DNA of 64,000 bases, taken from assembly GCF_013112485.1 (NCBI RefSeq), contig NZ_JABFHG010000004.1, positions 62,001 through 126,000 on the forward strand, read 5' to 3'. Under the pieces are notes generated by a model, which was not told the origin of the DNA, searched no databases, and saw only the letters and a list, made by a program, of their open reading frames with translations. This document shows, piece after piece, positions 8,588 through 17,243 of this stretch. Every line of letters starts with the position of its first letter. Position 1 is the stretch's first letter. This stretch comes from Roseicella sp. DB1501. Its GTDB lineage: Bacteria > Pseudomonadota > Alphaproteobacteria > Acetobacterales > Acetobacteraceae. Made by a program: the position numbers and the translations under genes.

Positions 8588-9802
8588 ATGAACCTCGACC
8601 GACGCGCGCTGCTGGGCGGCGCCGGCTTCGGCGTGCTGCCGCAGCTGGCCCGGGCCCAGGCGAGGCAGACCATCCGGCTTGGCGTCATCACCGATATGAG
8701 CGGCGCCTTCGCCGACCTCTCCGGCCCGAATGCCGTGCTCGCGGTGCGCCAGGCGGTGCAGGATGCGGCATCGCTCGGCCTGAAGGTCGAGGTCGTCGCC
8801 GCCGACCACCAGAACAAGCCCGACATCGCGGTGAACATCGCCCGGCAGTGGTTCGACCGGGAGGGCGTGGACGCGCTGGTCGACGTGCCCGCCTCCTCCG
8901 CCGCTCTCGCGGTGAATGCGGTGGTGCGGGAGAAGAACAAGGCCTTTCTCGCCTCCGCCCCGGGCACCTCGGAACTCACCGGTGCGCAGTGCAGCCCGAA
9001 CACGGTGCAATGGACCTACGACACCTGGATGCTCGCCAATTCCACCGCGCGGGCGGTGGTGCGCGAGGGCGGCGATAGCTGGTTCTTCGTCACCGCCGAC
9101 TATGCCTTCGGCCATTCCATGGAGGTCGAGGGCGGCAAGATCATCGGTGCCGAGGGCGGCAAGGTGATCGGCAATGCCCGCTTCCCCTTCCCCGGGACCA
9201 CCGACTTCTCCGCCTTCCTGCTGCGCGCCCAGGCGAGCAAGGCGAAGGTGATCGGCCTCGCCTTCGGCGGCACCGACATGGCGAATGCGGTGAAGCAGGC
9301 GACCGAGTTCGGCCTGCAGAAGCGCGGGCAGCGGCTCGCCGCCCTCATCCTCTTCATCTCCGAGGTGCATTCCATGGGCCTCGAGACGGCGAAGGGCCTG
9401 GTCTGCTCGACGAGCTACTACTGGGACACCAATGACCGCACGCGGGCGCTGACGCAGCGGATGAAGCAGAATTTCGGCGCGCCGCCCGCCACCATGGTGC
9501 AGGCCGGCTGCTACGGCGTGGTGCTGCACTACCTGAAGGCGGTGGCCGATCTGGGCGTGGCGGCGGCCAAGGCGGACGGCGCCGCGACGGTGGCCCGCAT
9601 GAGGGCGATGCCGACCGATGACGACGCCTTCGGCCCAGGCGGCATCCGCGCCGATGGGCGCAAGCTGCACCCGGCCTATCTGGTGGAGGTGAAATCGCCG
9701 GCCGAGAGCCGCGGCCCCTGGGACTACTACAAGGTGCTGCGCACCGTCCCGGCCGACCAGGCCTTCCGGCCGATGGCCGAAGGTGGCTGCCCGCTGGTGT
9801 GA
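8588..9802 (+). CDS. ABC transporter substrate-binding protein, branched-chain amino acid (Peripla_BP_6) type
   Basis: This is a 404-residue periplasmic binding protein with a leader containing DRRALLGG and an Ala-rich end (ARAQA), possibly Tat-exported. The mature start IRLGVITDMSGAFADLSGP and the NIARQWFDREGVDALVDVP segment are typical of the LivJ-like family, which now includes binders of amides, aromatic acids and urea as well as amino acids. No permease or ATPase gene is adjacent, so its membrane partner must be encoded elsewhere. The ATG follows a GGAGGG-like site. Confidence 0.88.
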   Translation: MNLDRRALLGGAGFGVLPQLARAQARQTIRLGVITDMSGAFADLSGPNAVLAVRQAVQDAASLGLKVEVVAADHQNKPDIAVNIARQWFDREGVDALVDVPASSAALAVNAVVREKNKAFLASAPGTSELTGAQCSPNTVQWTYDTWMLANSTARAVVREGGDSWFFVTADYAFGHSMEVEGGKIIGAEGGKVIGNARFPFPGTTDFSAFLLRAQASKAKVIGLAFGGTDMANAVKQATEFGLQKRGQRLAALILFISEVHSMGLETAKGLVCSTSYYWDTNDRTRALTQRMKQNFGAPPATMVQAGCYGVVLHYLKAVADLGVAAAKADGAATVARMRAMPTDDDAFGPGGIRADGRKLHPAYLVEVKSPAESRGPWDYYKVLRTVPADQAFRPMAEGGCPLV

Positions 9803-9808
9803 TGCCGC

Positions 9809-9832
9809 CGGACCGGCCGCCTGACCGGTCCG
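9809..9832. terminator. Stem-loop between convergent genes
   Basis: A perfect 8-bp inverted repeat (CGGACCGG, 8-base loop, CCGGTCCG) starts 6 bases after the stop of the binding-protein gene and lies before the end of the convergent GNAT gene. It lacks a T-run. Confidence 0.4.
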
Positions 9833-9862
9833 AGGCCCCTAACGAGGCCCGCCGCACCGCGC

Positions 9863-10309
9863 TCAACCCGCGGCGAGGCGCTTGCGCAGGAACCAGCGCG
9901 TCTGCCCCGCCGGATAGTCCTCCAGCGCGCCGAACACTGCATAGCCGAGCGTTTCGTAGAAGTCGCGGGCCTGGAAGCTGTCGAGCCAGGCGGAATGGCA
10001 GCCGGCCGAGGCCGCGTGCCGTTCCGCCGCCGCCATCAGCGCCCGCCCGGCGCCGAGGCCGCGCCGCGCCGGATCGACCCAGACCGCCTCGACGAAGAGC
10101 CAGCCCCAGGACAGCACGCCGATGAAGCCGCCGACCAGCTCGCCCGCCGCATCCTCGAGGCGCAGCCCGAAGCGGTCCGCCCGGTGCGGCACGGTCTCGG
10201 CATGGAAGGCGTTGATCCGCTGCCCCAGCTCGGCCCGGAAGCCGGCGGGCGGGGCCGGGTCGAACACCATGCGGATGCCTTCCGGCAGTGCCGCCTCATC
10301 TCCGGCCAT
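9863..10309 (-). CDS. GNAT family N-acetyltransferase
   Basis: This 148-residue acetyltransferase has a clear acetyl-CoA loop in VDPARRGLGAGRALM and a C-terminal SFQARDFYETLGYAVFG segment characteristic of the GNAT fold. The substrate cannot be inferred. It stands alone on the minus strand, convergent with the binding-protein gene and divergent from the deacetylase gene. Confidence 0.85.
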   Translation of the reverse strand: MAGDEAALPEGIRMVFDPAPPAGFRAELGQRINAFHAETVPHRADRFGLRLEDAAGELVGGFIGVLSWGWLFVEAVWVDPARRGLGAGRALMAAAERHAASAGCHSAWLDSFQARDFYETLGYAVFGALEDYPAGQTRWFLRKRLAAG

Positions 10310-10385
10310 CGGTCCCCCCTTCGACGCAGGGCGTGGAGGATGCTACGGCGGACCCGCCCTGCCCAAGCCCGGAGCCTTGCGGATC

Positions 10386-11207
10386 GTGTGCCGTCACTGC
10401 CTCTCCCCCCGTGCCGGCCTGCCGCGCCGCGCCCTGCTCGCCGGGCTGCTGCCGGCGCTGCTCCCGGCCGCCGGCCTCGCCTGCCCGGCGGATGCGCTGC
10501 TCGAGCCCTCGCTGCGGCTCGCCCTGCCGGCGACGGCGCCGCGCGGCGTGGCGCTGACCCTCGATGCCTGCGATGGTCGGACGGATATGCGCATCCTCGA
10601 GACGCTGCTGCGGCTCGAGGTGCCGGCGACCGTCTTCGCCACCGCCCGCTGGGTGCAGGGCAATGCCGCGGCGCTGGCCCTGCTGCGGGCGCATCCGGCG
10701 CTGTTCAGCCTGCAGAACCACGGCGCCCGCCACCTGCCGGCGGTGCTCGGGCCCGGCCGGGTCTATGGGCTGGCGCCGGCCGGCACGCTGGCGGCGGTGC
10801 AGGCGGAGGTGGCGGGCGGCGCGGCGGCGCTGGTCGAGGCCGGGCTGCCGCCGCCGCGCTGGTATCGCGGCGCGACCGCGCTCTACAGCCCGGAGGCGGT
10901 GACGCTGATCGAGGCGATGGGCCAGCGGGTCGCCGGCTTCTCGCTCAATGCCGATGAGGGCGCCTCGCTGCCGGCCGCCGCGGTGGCGCGGCGGATCGGC
11001 GCGGCGCGCGGCAACGAGGTCATCATCGCGCATCTCAACCATCCCGAGCGGCCGAGCGGGGCCGGGGTCGCAGCGGGCGTCGCGGCGCTGCGGGCGGCGG
11101 GGATGGGCTTCGTCCGGCTCGACGCGGCGCCGGTGGCGGCGGAGGAATGCCGGTCGCGCCACCGGCCGCAATTCCTCGCCGCGATGCGGCACCGGCCGGG
11201 CGCCTGA
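10386..11207 (+). CDS. Secreted polysaccharide deacetylase-like protein
   Basis: This is a roughly 273-residue protein with an N-terminal signal peptide (residues 1-35, ending LLPAAGLACPAD; possibly a lipoprotein Cys). The NodB-like fold is suggested by the first metal motif variant TLDACDGRTD and the NHGARHLP His pair, followed by PPRWYRGATALYSPE and IIAHLNHPE. NodB-family enzymes remove N-acetyl or other acyl groups from cell-wall or exported glycans. The motifs deviate from the canonical TFDDG form, so activity is not certain. I chose a GTG start at 10386 because it begins a plausible signal peptide; upstream in-frame starts lie in the shadow of the GNAT gene. Confidence 0.75.
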   Translation: MCRHCLSPRAGLPRRALLAGLLPALLPAAGLACPADALLEPSLRLALPATAPRGVALTLDACDGRTDMRILETLLRLEVPATVFATARWVQGNAAALALLRAHPALFSLQNHGARHLPAVLGPGRVYGLAPAGTLAAVQAEVAGGAAALVEAGLPPPRWYRGATALYSPEAVTLIEAMGQRVAGFSLNADEGASLPAAAVARRIGAARGNEVIIAHLNHPERPSGAGVAAGVAALRAAGMGFVRLDAAPVAAEECRSRHRPQFLAAMRHRPGA

Positions 11208-11227
11208 GAGCGCCCGAACGGTCCGGC

Positions 11228-12589
11228 TCAGCCGCCGAGGACGAAGTTCTTCAGCTCACCCTCGGCCCAGGCCAGGGCGTCGTCGAGCTTCTGGCCGCCC
11301 TGCGCCACACGGGCGATCATCTTGGTGTTGATCGCCTGGGTATAGGCCTGCACCGCCGCATCGGCCGGCGCCGGGGCGAAGGCCACGCTGTACTGGCCGT
11401 GCTGGTGCGGCTTGTCGGGGTAGTTGAACTCGAAGCCGGTGGTCGGCCCCTCCGTCGCCCAGACCTTGAAGTCGGTCATGCTCTGGAAGGGCGGCAGGTC
11501 GTAGCCGGAGGTGGCGGTGGTCTGCCGCTCGGCGCTCGTGCGCTCGGAGAGGAATTCCAGCAGCGACTTGGCCGCCGTCTTGTTCTTCGAGAAGCTCCAG
11601 ATGCCCCAGAAATACGGCAGGTAGGGCGTGAAGCGGCCCTCCGGCCCGGCCGGCATGGGCGCGTACCACATCTTCTCGGCGACGGATGGGTTGTCGCGCC
11701 GGGCCACCGCCCAGGCGGAGGGCGGGTTGAAGGCGAGCGCCGTCTTGCCGCCGATCAGCGCCCGGTTGTTCGAGGCATCGTCCCAGGCCCAGACATCGCG
11801 CGGCAGGTATTGCGCGAGCCGGATGGCGTATTCCGCCGCCTGCTTCACCTTGTCGTTGCCGCGCAGGGTGACCTTGCCCTCGGCATCCATCATGCTCGCG
11901 CCGAAGCTGCGGAACAGCGCCCCCACCCAGTCCACCGCATCCGAATACTGGCCCATCGGCAGGGCGAAGGGATAATCGGCGGCGTGGCACTTCTGCGCCG
12001 CGGTGAGGAAGGTGTCCCAGGTCCAGGTGTCGGCGCCCGGGCCCTGCCTGGCCTCGGCCGGCCACATGGCGCGGATATCGATGCCGGCATGCTTCTCGAA
12101 CAGGTCGTAGCGGATGCAGGGTGGCTTGGCCTGGGTGCCGGCGATGGCGGGCACGGCGCGCCAGGCGCCCTCGCGCTTGGCGAGATAGGCGGCGGCCGGG
12201 GCGATCTCGCCATATTTCTGCGTCAGCCGGCCGACGACATCGTCCACCGGCTCCAGCAGCCGGGCATGCGAGGAGGGCTCCCAGGTCGGGAAGGAGAGGA
12301 TGTCGTGGCCGCTGCGGGACTGCGCCTGCGCCGCGATGGTCAGCAGGATCTGGTTGCCGACCGAGGTGATGAAGTCGACCTGCACCTCGACCCGGTTCTT
12401 CGCGCCCCATTCCTTGCAGAGCGTCTGCAAGCTTTCATTCCCCGCCGGCACCCAATGGTCCCAGAAGCCGCAGCGCAGCACGCCCGCCGAGCCCTGGCCG
12501 TGGACATGAAACAGGGGCAGCGCGGCCCCGGCCATGCCGGTGAGGCCCGTGCGCAGCGCCGCGCGCCGCGTCATCCCGTATCGCGTCAT
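11228..12589 (-). CDS. Extracellular solute-binding protein family 1, paralogue 1
   Basis: This 453-residue periplasmic binding protein of the sugar/polyol type (SBP family 1) starts with a Tat-like leader, MTRYGMTRRAALRTG. Recognisable features are the CGFWDHWVPAGN opening, an aromatic-rich ligand region (WAWDDASNNRALIGGKTA) and WGIWSFSKNKTAAKSLLEFLS. The longer frame starting at 12625 is less likely because the second ATG heads the leader. It lies downstream of a close paralogue on the same strand, with an 89-base gap. No sugar permease or ATPase gene is nearby. Confidence 0.88.
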   Translation of the reverse strand: MTRYGMTRRAALRTGLTGMAGAALPLFHVHGQGSAGVLRCGFWDHWVPAGNESLQTLCKEWGAKNRVEVQVDFITSVGNQILLTIAAQAQSRSGHDILSFPTWEPSSHARLLEPVDDVVGRLTQKYGEIAPAAAYLAKREGAWRAVPAIAGTQAKPPCIRYDLFEKHAGIDIRAMWPAEARQGPGADTWTWDTFLTAAQKCHAADYPFALPMGQYSDAVDWVGALFRSFGASMMDAEGKVTLRGNDKVKQAAEYAIRLAQYLPRDVWAWDDASNNRALIGGKTALAFNPPSAWAVARRDNPSVAEKMWYAPMPAGPEGRFTPYLPYFWGIWSFSKNKTAAKSLLEFLSERTSAERQTTATSGYDLPPFQSMTDFKVWATEGPTTGFEFNYPDKPHQHGQYSVAFAPAPADAAVQAYTQAINTKMIARVAQGGQKLDDALAWAEGELKNFVLGG

Positions 12590-12678
12590 GAACGTGTCTC
12601 CCCGCCGGCGGCGTGCGGCCGCCATGCGGGTCGGACTTTAATGCCAAAGGCCCGCATGCGTGACCGCATTTGGGCCCC

Positions 12679-14037
12679 TCAGCCGCGGGCGAAATTCTTC
12701 AGCTCGCCCTCGGCCCAGGCCATGGCCTCCTCGGGCTTCTGTCCGCCCTGCGCCACGCGGGCGATCATCTTGCTGCTGATCGCCTGGGTATAGGCCTGCA
12801 CCGCCGCCTCGGCCGGCGCCGGGGCATAGGCGATGCAGAGCTGGGCCTTGTGGTGCGGCTTGTCGGGATAGTTGAACTCGAAGCCGGTGGGCGGCCCCTC
12901 GGTCTCCCAGGTCTTGAAGTCGGACATGCTCTGGAAGGGCGGCAGGTCGAAGCCGCTGGTGGCTGCCACCTGCCGCTCCGCGCTGGCGCGGTCCGAGATG
13001 TGCTCGAGCAGCGCCTTGGCCGCCGACTTGTTCTTGCCGAAGCTCCAGATGCCCCAGAAGGCCGGGTTGTAGGGCGTGAAGCGTCCGGCCAGGCCGCTCG
13101 GCATCGGCGCATACCAGCATTTCTCGGCGACGGACGGGTTGTCGCGCTTGGCCACCACCCAGGAGGAGGGCGGGTTGAGGATCAGGGCCGATTTGCCGCT
13201 GATCAGCGCCCGGTTGTTCGAGGCATCGTCCCAGGCCCAGACATCGCGCGGCAGGTACTGCGAGAGCTGCACCGCATAGTCGATGACCTGCTTCACCTTG
13301 TCGTTGCCGCGCAAGGTGACCTGGCCTTCCGCATCCATCATGCTGGCGCCGAAGCTGCGGAACAGCGCGCCGAGCCAGTCCACCGCATCCGGGAACTGCC
13401 CCATCGGCAGGCCGAAGGCATAGCCCGCGGCATGGCATTTCTGCGCCGCAGCGAGGAAGGTGTCCCAGGTCCAGGTATCGGCGCCCGGGCCCTGCCTGGC
13501 CTCGGCCGGCCACATGGCGCGGATGTCGATGCCGGCATGCTCCTGCAGCAGGTCGTAGCGCACGCAGGGCGGCTTGGTCTGGGTGCCGGCGACGGCTGGC
13601 ACGGCGCGCCAGGCGCCGTCGCGCTTCGCCAGATACTCGGCGGCGGGCGTGACCGGGCCGTATTTCTGCTGCAGCCGGCCCATCACGTCATCGACCGGCT
13701 CCAGCAGCCGGGCATGCGCCGAGGGCTCCCAGGGCGGGAAGGCGAGGATGTCGTGGCCGCTGCGGGACTGCGCCTCGGAGGCGATGGTCATCACGTTCTG
13801 GTTGCCGACCGAGGTGACGAGGTCGATCTGCACGTCGACCCGGTTCTTCGCGCCCCATTCCTTGCAGAGCGCGGCCAGGGCGCCGTTGCCGGCCGGTGCC
13901 CAGTGGTCCCAGAAGCCGCAGCGCAGCACGCCCGCCGAACCCTGGCCATGGACGTGAAAGAGCGGCAGCGCAGCGCCCGCCATGCCGGCGATGCCCGCCC
14001 GCAGCGCGCTGCGCCGCGTCGTCCCGTATCGGGTCAT
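12679..14037 (-). CDS. Extracellular solute-binding protein family 1, paralogue 2
   Basis: This is a 452-residue tandem paralogue of the previous gene. By eye about four-fifths of residues are the same, including the leader (MTRYGTTRRSALRAG), the CGFWDHWAPAGN opening and the C-terminal AWAEGELKNF. Differences are spread along the whole length, which indicates an old duplication rather than an assembly artefact. The two could bind related ligands for one distant permease. The ligand is unknown; carbohydrate, polyol or glycerol-phosphate compounds are typical of the family. Confidence 0.88.
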   Translation of the reverse strand: MTRYGTTRRSALRAGIAGMAGAALPLFHVHGQGSAGVLRCGFWDHWAPAGNGALAALCKEWGAKNRVDVQIDLVTSVGNQNVMTIASEAQSRSGHDILAFPPWEPSAHARLLEPVDDVMGRLQQKYGPVTPAAEYLAKRDGAWRAVPAVAGTQTKPPCVRYDLLQEHAGIDIRAMWPAEARQGPGADTWTWDTFLAAAQKCHAAGYAFGLPMGQFPDAVDWLGALFRSFGASMMDAEGQVTLRGNDKVKQVIDYAVQLSQYLPRDVWAWDDASNNRALISGKSALILNPPSSWVVAKRDNPSVAEKCWYAPMPSGLAGRFTPYNPAFWGIWSFGKNKSAAKALLEHISDRASAERQVAATSGFDLPPFQSMSDFKTWETEGPPTGFEFNYPDKPHHKAQLCIAYAPAPAEAAVQAYTQAISSKMIARVAQGGQKPEEAMAWAEGELKNFARG

Positions 14038-14143
14038 GGTGTCCTCCCACCAGCGGCTTGTCGGCGCCGCCTGGCAGGAAGCTTACGCAGGGGCGGCGCG
14101 CCGCGTCATCCGATATCGGCCGGCGGCGGCCTCCGGGAGGGGC

Positions 14144-15316
14144 TCAGACGCCCTGCGGCAGCTCCCGCTCCACCACCGCGGCCAGCAGGCCGGCGCCATA
14201 GGGGATGGCGGCGTCGTTGAAGTCGTAGCCGGGGTTGTGCACCTCGCAGCTTCCCTCGCCCTCGCCATTGCCGACGAGCATGTAGGCGCCCGGCCGCTCC
14301 GCCATCATCCAGGAGAAATCCTCGCTCCCCATGGCGGCGATGCGGTCGCGGTCCACCCGCGCCTCGCCCACCATCGCCGCGGCGGCATCGGCGATCATCG
14401 CGGTCTGCTCGGGGGCGTTGACGACGGGGACGGTGACCTCGCGGAACTCCAGCCGCGCCGTGCCGCCGAAGCCCGCGGCGATGCTCTCGGCCAGCGCCCG
14501 CATCCGCGCCTCCAGCAGCCGCATCGTCTCGGCGCGGAAGGCCCGCACCGTGCCGCGCAGCGCGACCTGCGCCGGGATGACGTTGTAGGCGGTGCCGGCC
14601 GAGAAGCCGGTGACGCTGATCACCGCCGTGTCGTTCGGCGCGACGTTGCGCCCGACGATGCTCTGCCAGGCGGAGACGATCTGGGCGCCGCAGACCACCG
14701 GATCGACCGTGCTCTCCGGCCGCGCCGCATGGCCGCCGCGGCCCTCGATCGCCAGGTCGAAGAAGGCGCAGCCCGCCATCATCGCGCCGGGGCGGATGGC
14801 GTAGTGGCCGACCGGCAGGCCGGGCCGGTTGTGCAGGGCGTAGATCGCATCGCAGGGGAAGCGCCGGAACAGCCCGTCCTCCAGCATGGCTAGCGCTCCG
14901 CCCTGGCCCTCCTCGGCCGGTTGGAAGATGAAATGGACGATGCCGTCGAAGCGCCGCGTCTCGGCCAGGTAGCGGGCGGCGCCGAGCAGCATGGTGGTGT
15001 GCCCGTCATGGCCGCAGCCATGCATCTTGCCCGGCACGGTGGAGCGATGCGCGAAACCGTTCGCCTCCGGCATGTCGAGCGCGTCCATGTCGGCGCGCAG
15101 CCCGATGGCGCGGTTGCCATGGCCGTTGCGCAGCACGCCGACCAGGCCGGTGCGGCCGATGCCGCGATGCACCTCGATGCCCCAGGATGCCAACCGCTGG
15201 GCGACCAGCGCCGCCGTGCGGTGCTCCTCGAAGCCAGTTTCGGGATGGGCGTGGAAGTCGCGGCGCCAGGCGGTGAGCTGGTCCTGGAAGCCGCGGATAT
15301 GCTCGATCGGGGTCAC
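14144..15316 (-). CDS. M20 family amidohydrolase (hippurate hydrolase-like)
   Basis: This 390-residue metallopeptidase-fold amidohydrolase likely cleaves N-acyl amino acids. Metal ligands appear in HGCGHDGHTTML (Cys and His), QPAEEGQGG (Glu pair) and the late HNPGYDFNDAAIP His. The dimerisation domain begins near GRGGHAARPES. The natural start is a GTG at 15316 (VTPIEHIRGFQDQL); the much longer upstream frame is a shadow of the divergent methyltransferase gene. It stands alone on the minus strand. Confidence 0.9.
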   Translation of the reverse strand: MTPIEHIRGFQDQLTAWRRDFHAHPETGFEEHRTAALVAQRLASWGIEVHRGIGRTGLVGVLRNGHGNRAIGLRADMDALDMPEANGFAHRSTVPGKMHGCGHDGHTTMLLGAARYLAETRRFDGIVHFIFQPAEEGQGGALAMLEDGLFRRFPCDAIYALHNRPGLPVGHYAIRPGAMMAGCAFFDLAIEGRGGHAARPESTVDPVVCGAQIVSAWQSIVGRNVAPNDTAVISVTGFSAGTAYNVIPAQVALRGTVRAFRAETMRLLEARMRALAESIAAGFGGTARLEFREVTVPVVNAPEQTAMIADAAAAMVGEARVDRDRIAAMGSEDFSWMMAERPGAYMLVGNGEGEGSCEVHNPGYDFNDAAIPYGAGLLAAVVERELPQGV

Positions 15317-15457
15317 GCCGGCACTATCGGAGTCCGGCCGGCGCGACGCAAACGCCGCTCGCGCAGTATTTCGGGAGCGGATTGCCCCTCCCGGGCGTTT
15401 CCGGGTAGGGGCGATCTGCTCTATGCCTGGAGGATCAGGAGGCAACGGCCGACTCCC

Positions 15458-16384
15458 ATGGAACAGCGCATCGAGGAAGCGGCGAGGCCGCGGCGCGAGG
15501 TGCCGGCACCACCCGGTCTGTCCCGGGGCGCGCCGGTGCCGTGGTGGATGAAGCTCGGCATGAAGCTGAGCCTGGCCGCGCTCGGCGTGCATGGGCACCG
15601 GGCGCGGGCGCTGGGCCTGGCGCGCCCCTCCTACGACGCGACCGAGCCCGCCAAGCTGATCGCGGTGCCGCGCGCCTGGCTCGACCGGGCCGAGGCGCTG
15701 ATCGGCCGCCGGCCGCGCACGCTGCTCGAGATCGGCCCCGGCGGCATGGTGGTGCGGGCGCCGGTGCTGGCCGGGCTCGGCCTGCGGCGGGTCTGGTTCG
15801 CCGATCCGGCGGATAGCGGGCCGGCCGGCCCCGCGCCCTACAGGTCCGCCGCCGAGCTGGCGCGGTCGCAGGGCCTGCCCGCGCCGGACCTCGCCGGCTG
15901 CCGGGACCGCGGCGCCGCCCTCGCCCGCTGCGGCGCGACCCTGCTGATCGGCGGCCCCTCGGCGCTGGCCACCATCCCGGACGGGGCGATCGACCTCGTG
16001 GTCAGCGAGGCGGTGCTCGAGCATGTGCGGCGGGAGGACATGGCGCCGCTGCTGCAGCAGCTCCGCCGCGTCACCGCGCCGGACGGGATCGGGCTGCACG
16101 GCATCGACTTCCAGGACCATCTCGGCGGCGGGCTGCAGCACCTGCGCTTCAGCGACCAGTTCTGGGCCAGCCCGCTGGTCGGCCGCGCCGGGATCTACGT
16201 CAACCGGCTCGGGCTCTCGGCCATGGTGGGGCGCTTCCGCCGCGCCGGCTTCGAGGTGACGGTGGGCGAGGCGGTGGTCTGGGAGCGGCGGCCGCCCGGG
16301 CCGCGCAAGCCGCATCCCGAGGCGACGCGGCCGGTGGCCGACGATCTCGTGGCGCGGGCGCTGCTCGAGGTCCGGCCGGGCTGA
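15458..16384 (+). CDS. Class I SAM-dependent methyltransferase
   Basis: This is a 308-residue protein with a class I methyltransferase core: SAM-binding motif I in TLLEIGPGGMVV (about residue 90) and the AIDLVVSEAVLEHV strand with the VLEHV hallmark. The N-terminal 60 residues are basic and poorly conserved. The target is unknown. A GGAGG site precedes the ATG at 15458. It is transcribed divergently from the amidohydrolase gene, with 141 bases between. Confidence 0.82.
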   Translation: MEQRIEEAARPRREVPAPPGLSRGAPVPWWMKLGMKLSLAALGVHGHRARALGLARPSYDATEPAKLIAVPRAWLDRAEALIGRRPRTLLEIGPGGMVVRAPVLAGLGLRRVWFADPADSGPAGPAPYRSAAELARSQGLPAPDLAGCRDRGAALARCGATLLIGGPSALATIPDGAIDLVVSEAVLEHVRREDMAPLLQQLRRVTAPDGIGLHGIDFQDHLGGGLQHLRFSDQFWASPLVGRAGIYVNRLGLSAMVGRFRRAGFEVTVGEAVVWERRPPGPRKPHPEATRPVADDLVARALLEVRPG

Positions 16385-16478
16385 GCCGCGGCCCCGCGCG
16401 CGGCCCTCGCCGGCCGTGCCGGGTCGGCAAACCCGATGGTGTTGTGCAACCTTCCCGTCCTGGGACAGTCTGGCTTCC

Positions 16479-17114
16479 GTGCTTCCGATCTCCTTGTCCC
16501 GGCCGGGCTGGCCCCGGCCTGCCGCAGCCGTCCTGACCCTCCTGCTCGGATACGCCGTCCCGGCCGGGGCGCAGTCGGGCGACCCGTCCTTCCGCGTGGT
16601 CAACAACACCCTCAAGCCGATCAACGAGGTCTATGTCTCGCCCGTCTCCTCGTCGGGCTGGGGGCATGACCGGCTGGGGGCCGATGTGGTGCCACCGGGC
16701 GGGCGGCAGCTCATCCGCCTGCCAGCCGGCACCTGCCTCTACGACATCCGCATCGTCTACCAGCAGGGCGGGGCGGAGGAGCGGCGGAACATCGACACAT
16801 GCGGCCTCGGCGACCTGATCCTCGGCGGCGGCGCCGCGGCGCCGCGCAACGCCCCCCAGGGCAACCCCTCCTTCAACCTGGTGAACCGGGGCCGGCAGGC
16901 GATCGCGGCCTTCTACGCCTCGCCCGCCTCGGCGCAGAACCAGGGGCCGGAACGACTGGGGGAGGGCAACCTGGTCCAGCCCGGCCAGTCCGTCCCGATC
17001 CGGCTGCCCTATGGCGAATGCCGCTACAACCTCCGCTGGGTCTGGCAGAACGGCAAGGCGCAGGAACGGCGGAACGTCAACGCCTGCGGCACCGCCAGCC
17101 AGGCGGTGCAGTAG
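16479..17114 (+). CDS. Secreted two-repeat protein of unknown function
   Basis: This roughly 211-residue exported protein has a signal peptide ending PAGAQ and then two copies of a module of about 75 residues. Copy 1 contains PSFRVVNNTLKPINEVYVSP and CLYDIRIVYQQGG-AEERRNIDTCG; copy 2 contains PSFNLVNRGRQAIAAFYASP and CRYNLRWVWQNG-KAQERRNVNACG. Each module ends with two conserved Cys about 20 residues apart, probably a disulfide. A GTG at 16479 gives a sensible signal peptide; an ATG at 16416 is possible but yields an unlikely leader. Confidence 0.72.
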   Translation: MLPISLSRPGWPRPAAAVLTLLLGYAVPAGAQSGDPSFRVVNNTLKPINEVYVSPVSSSGWGHDRLGADVVPPGGRQLIRLPAGTCLYDIRIVYQQGGAEERRNIDTCGLGDLILGGGAAAPRNAPQGNPSFNLVNRGRQAIAAFYASPASAQNQGPERLGEGNLVQPGQSVPIRLPYGECRYNLRWVWQNGKAQERRNVNACGTASQAVQ

Positions 17115-17243
17115 CGGCGCATCGCGGGCGGGAGGGCAGGCGGCGCTTTGATTCGGCGCGGGCCTGCCTTATCTCCCCCGGAGCAGAAGGCCGGGCGCCC
17201 CGCAGGGGACCGTCACGCCCCCTCCATGGCCGCCGGAACCCGC

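Noticed and set aside
11228-14037. Tandem binding-protein genes as an assembly duplication
   Set aside because: Differences are distributed over the full length, including the leader and intergenic sequence, so they are two genuine genes.
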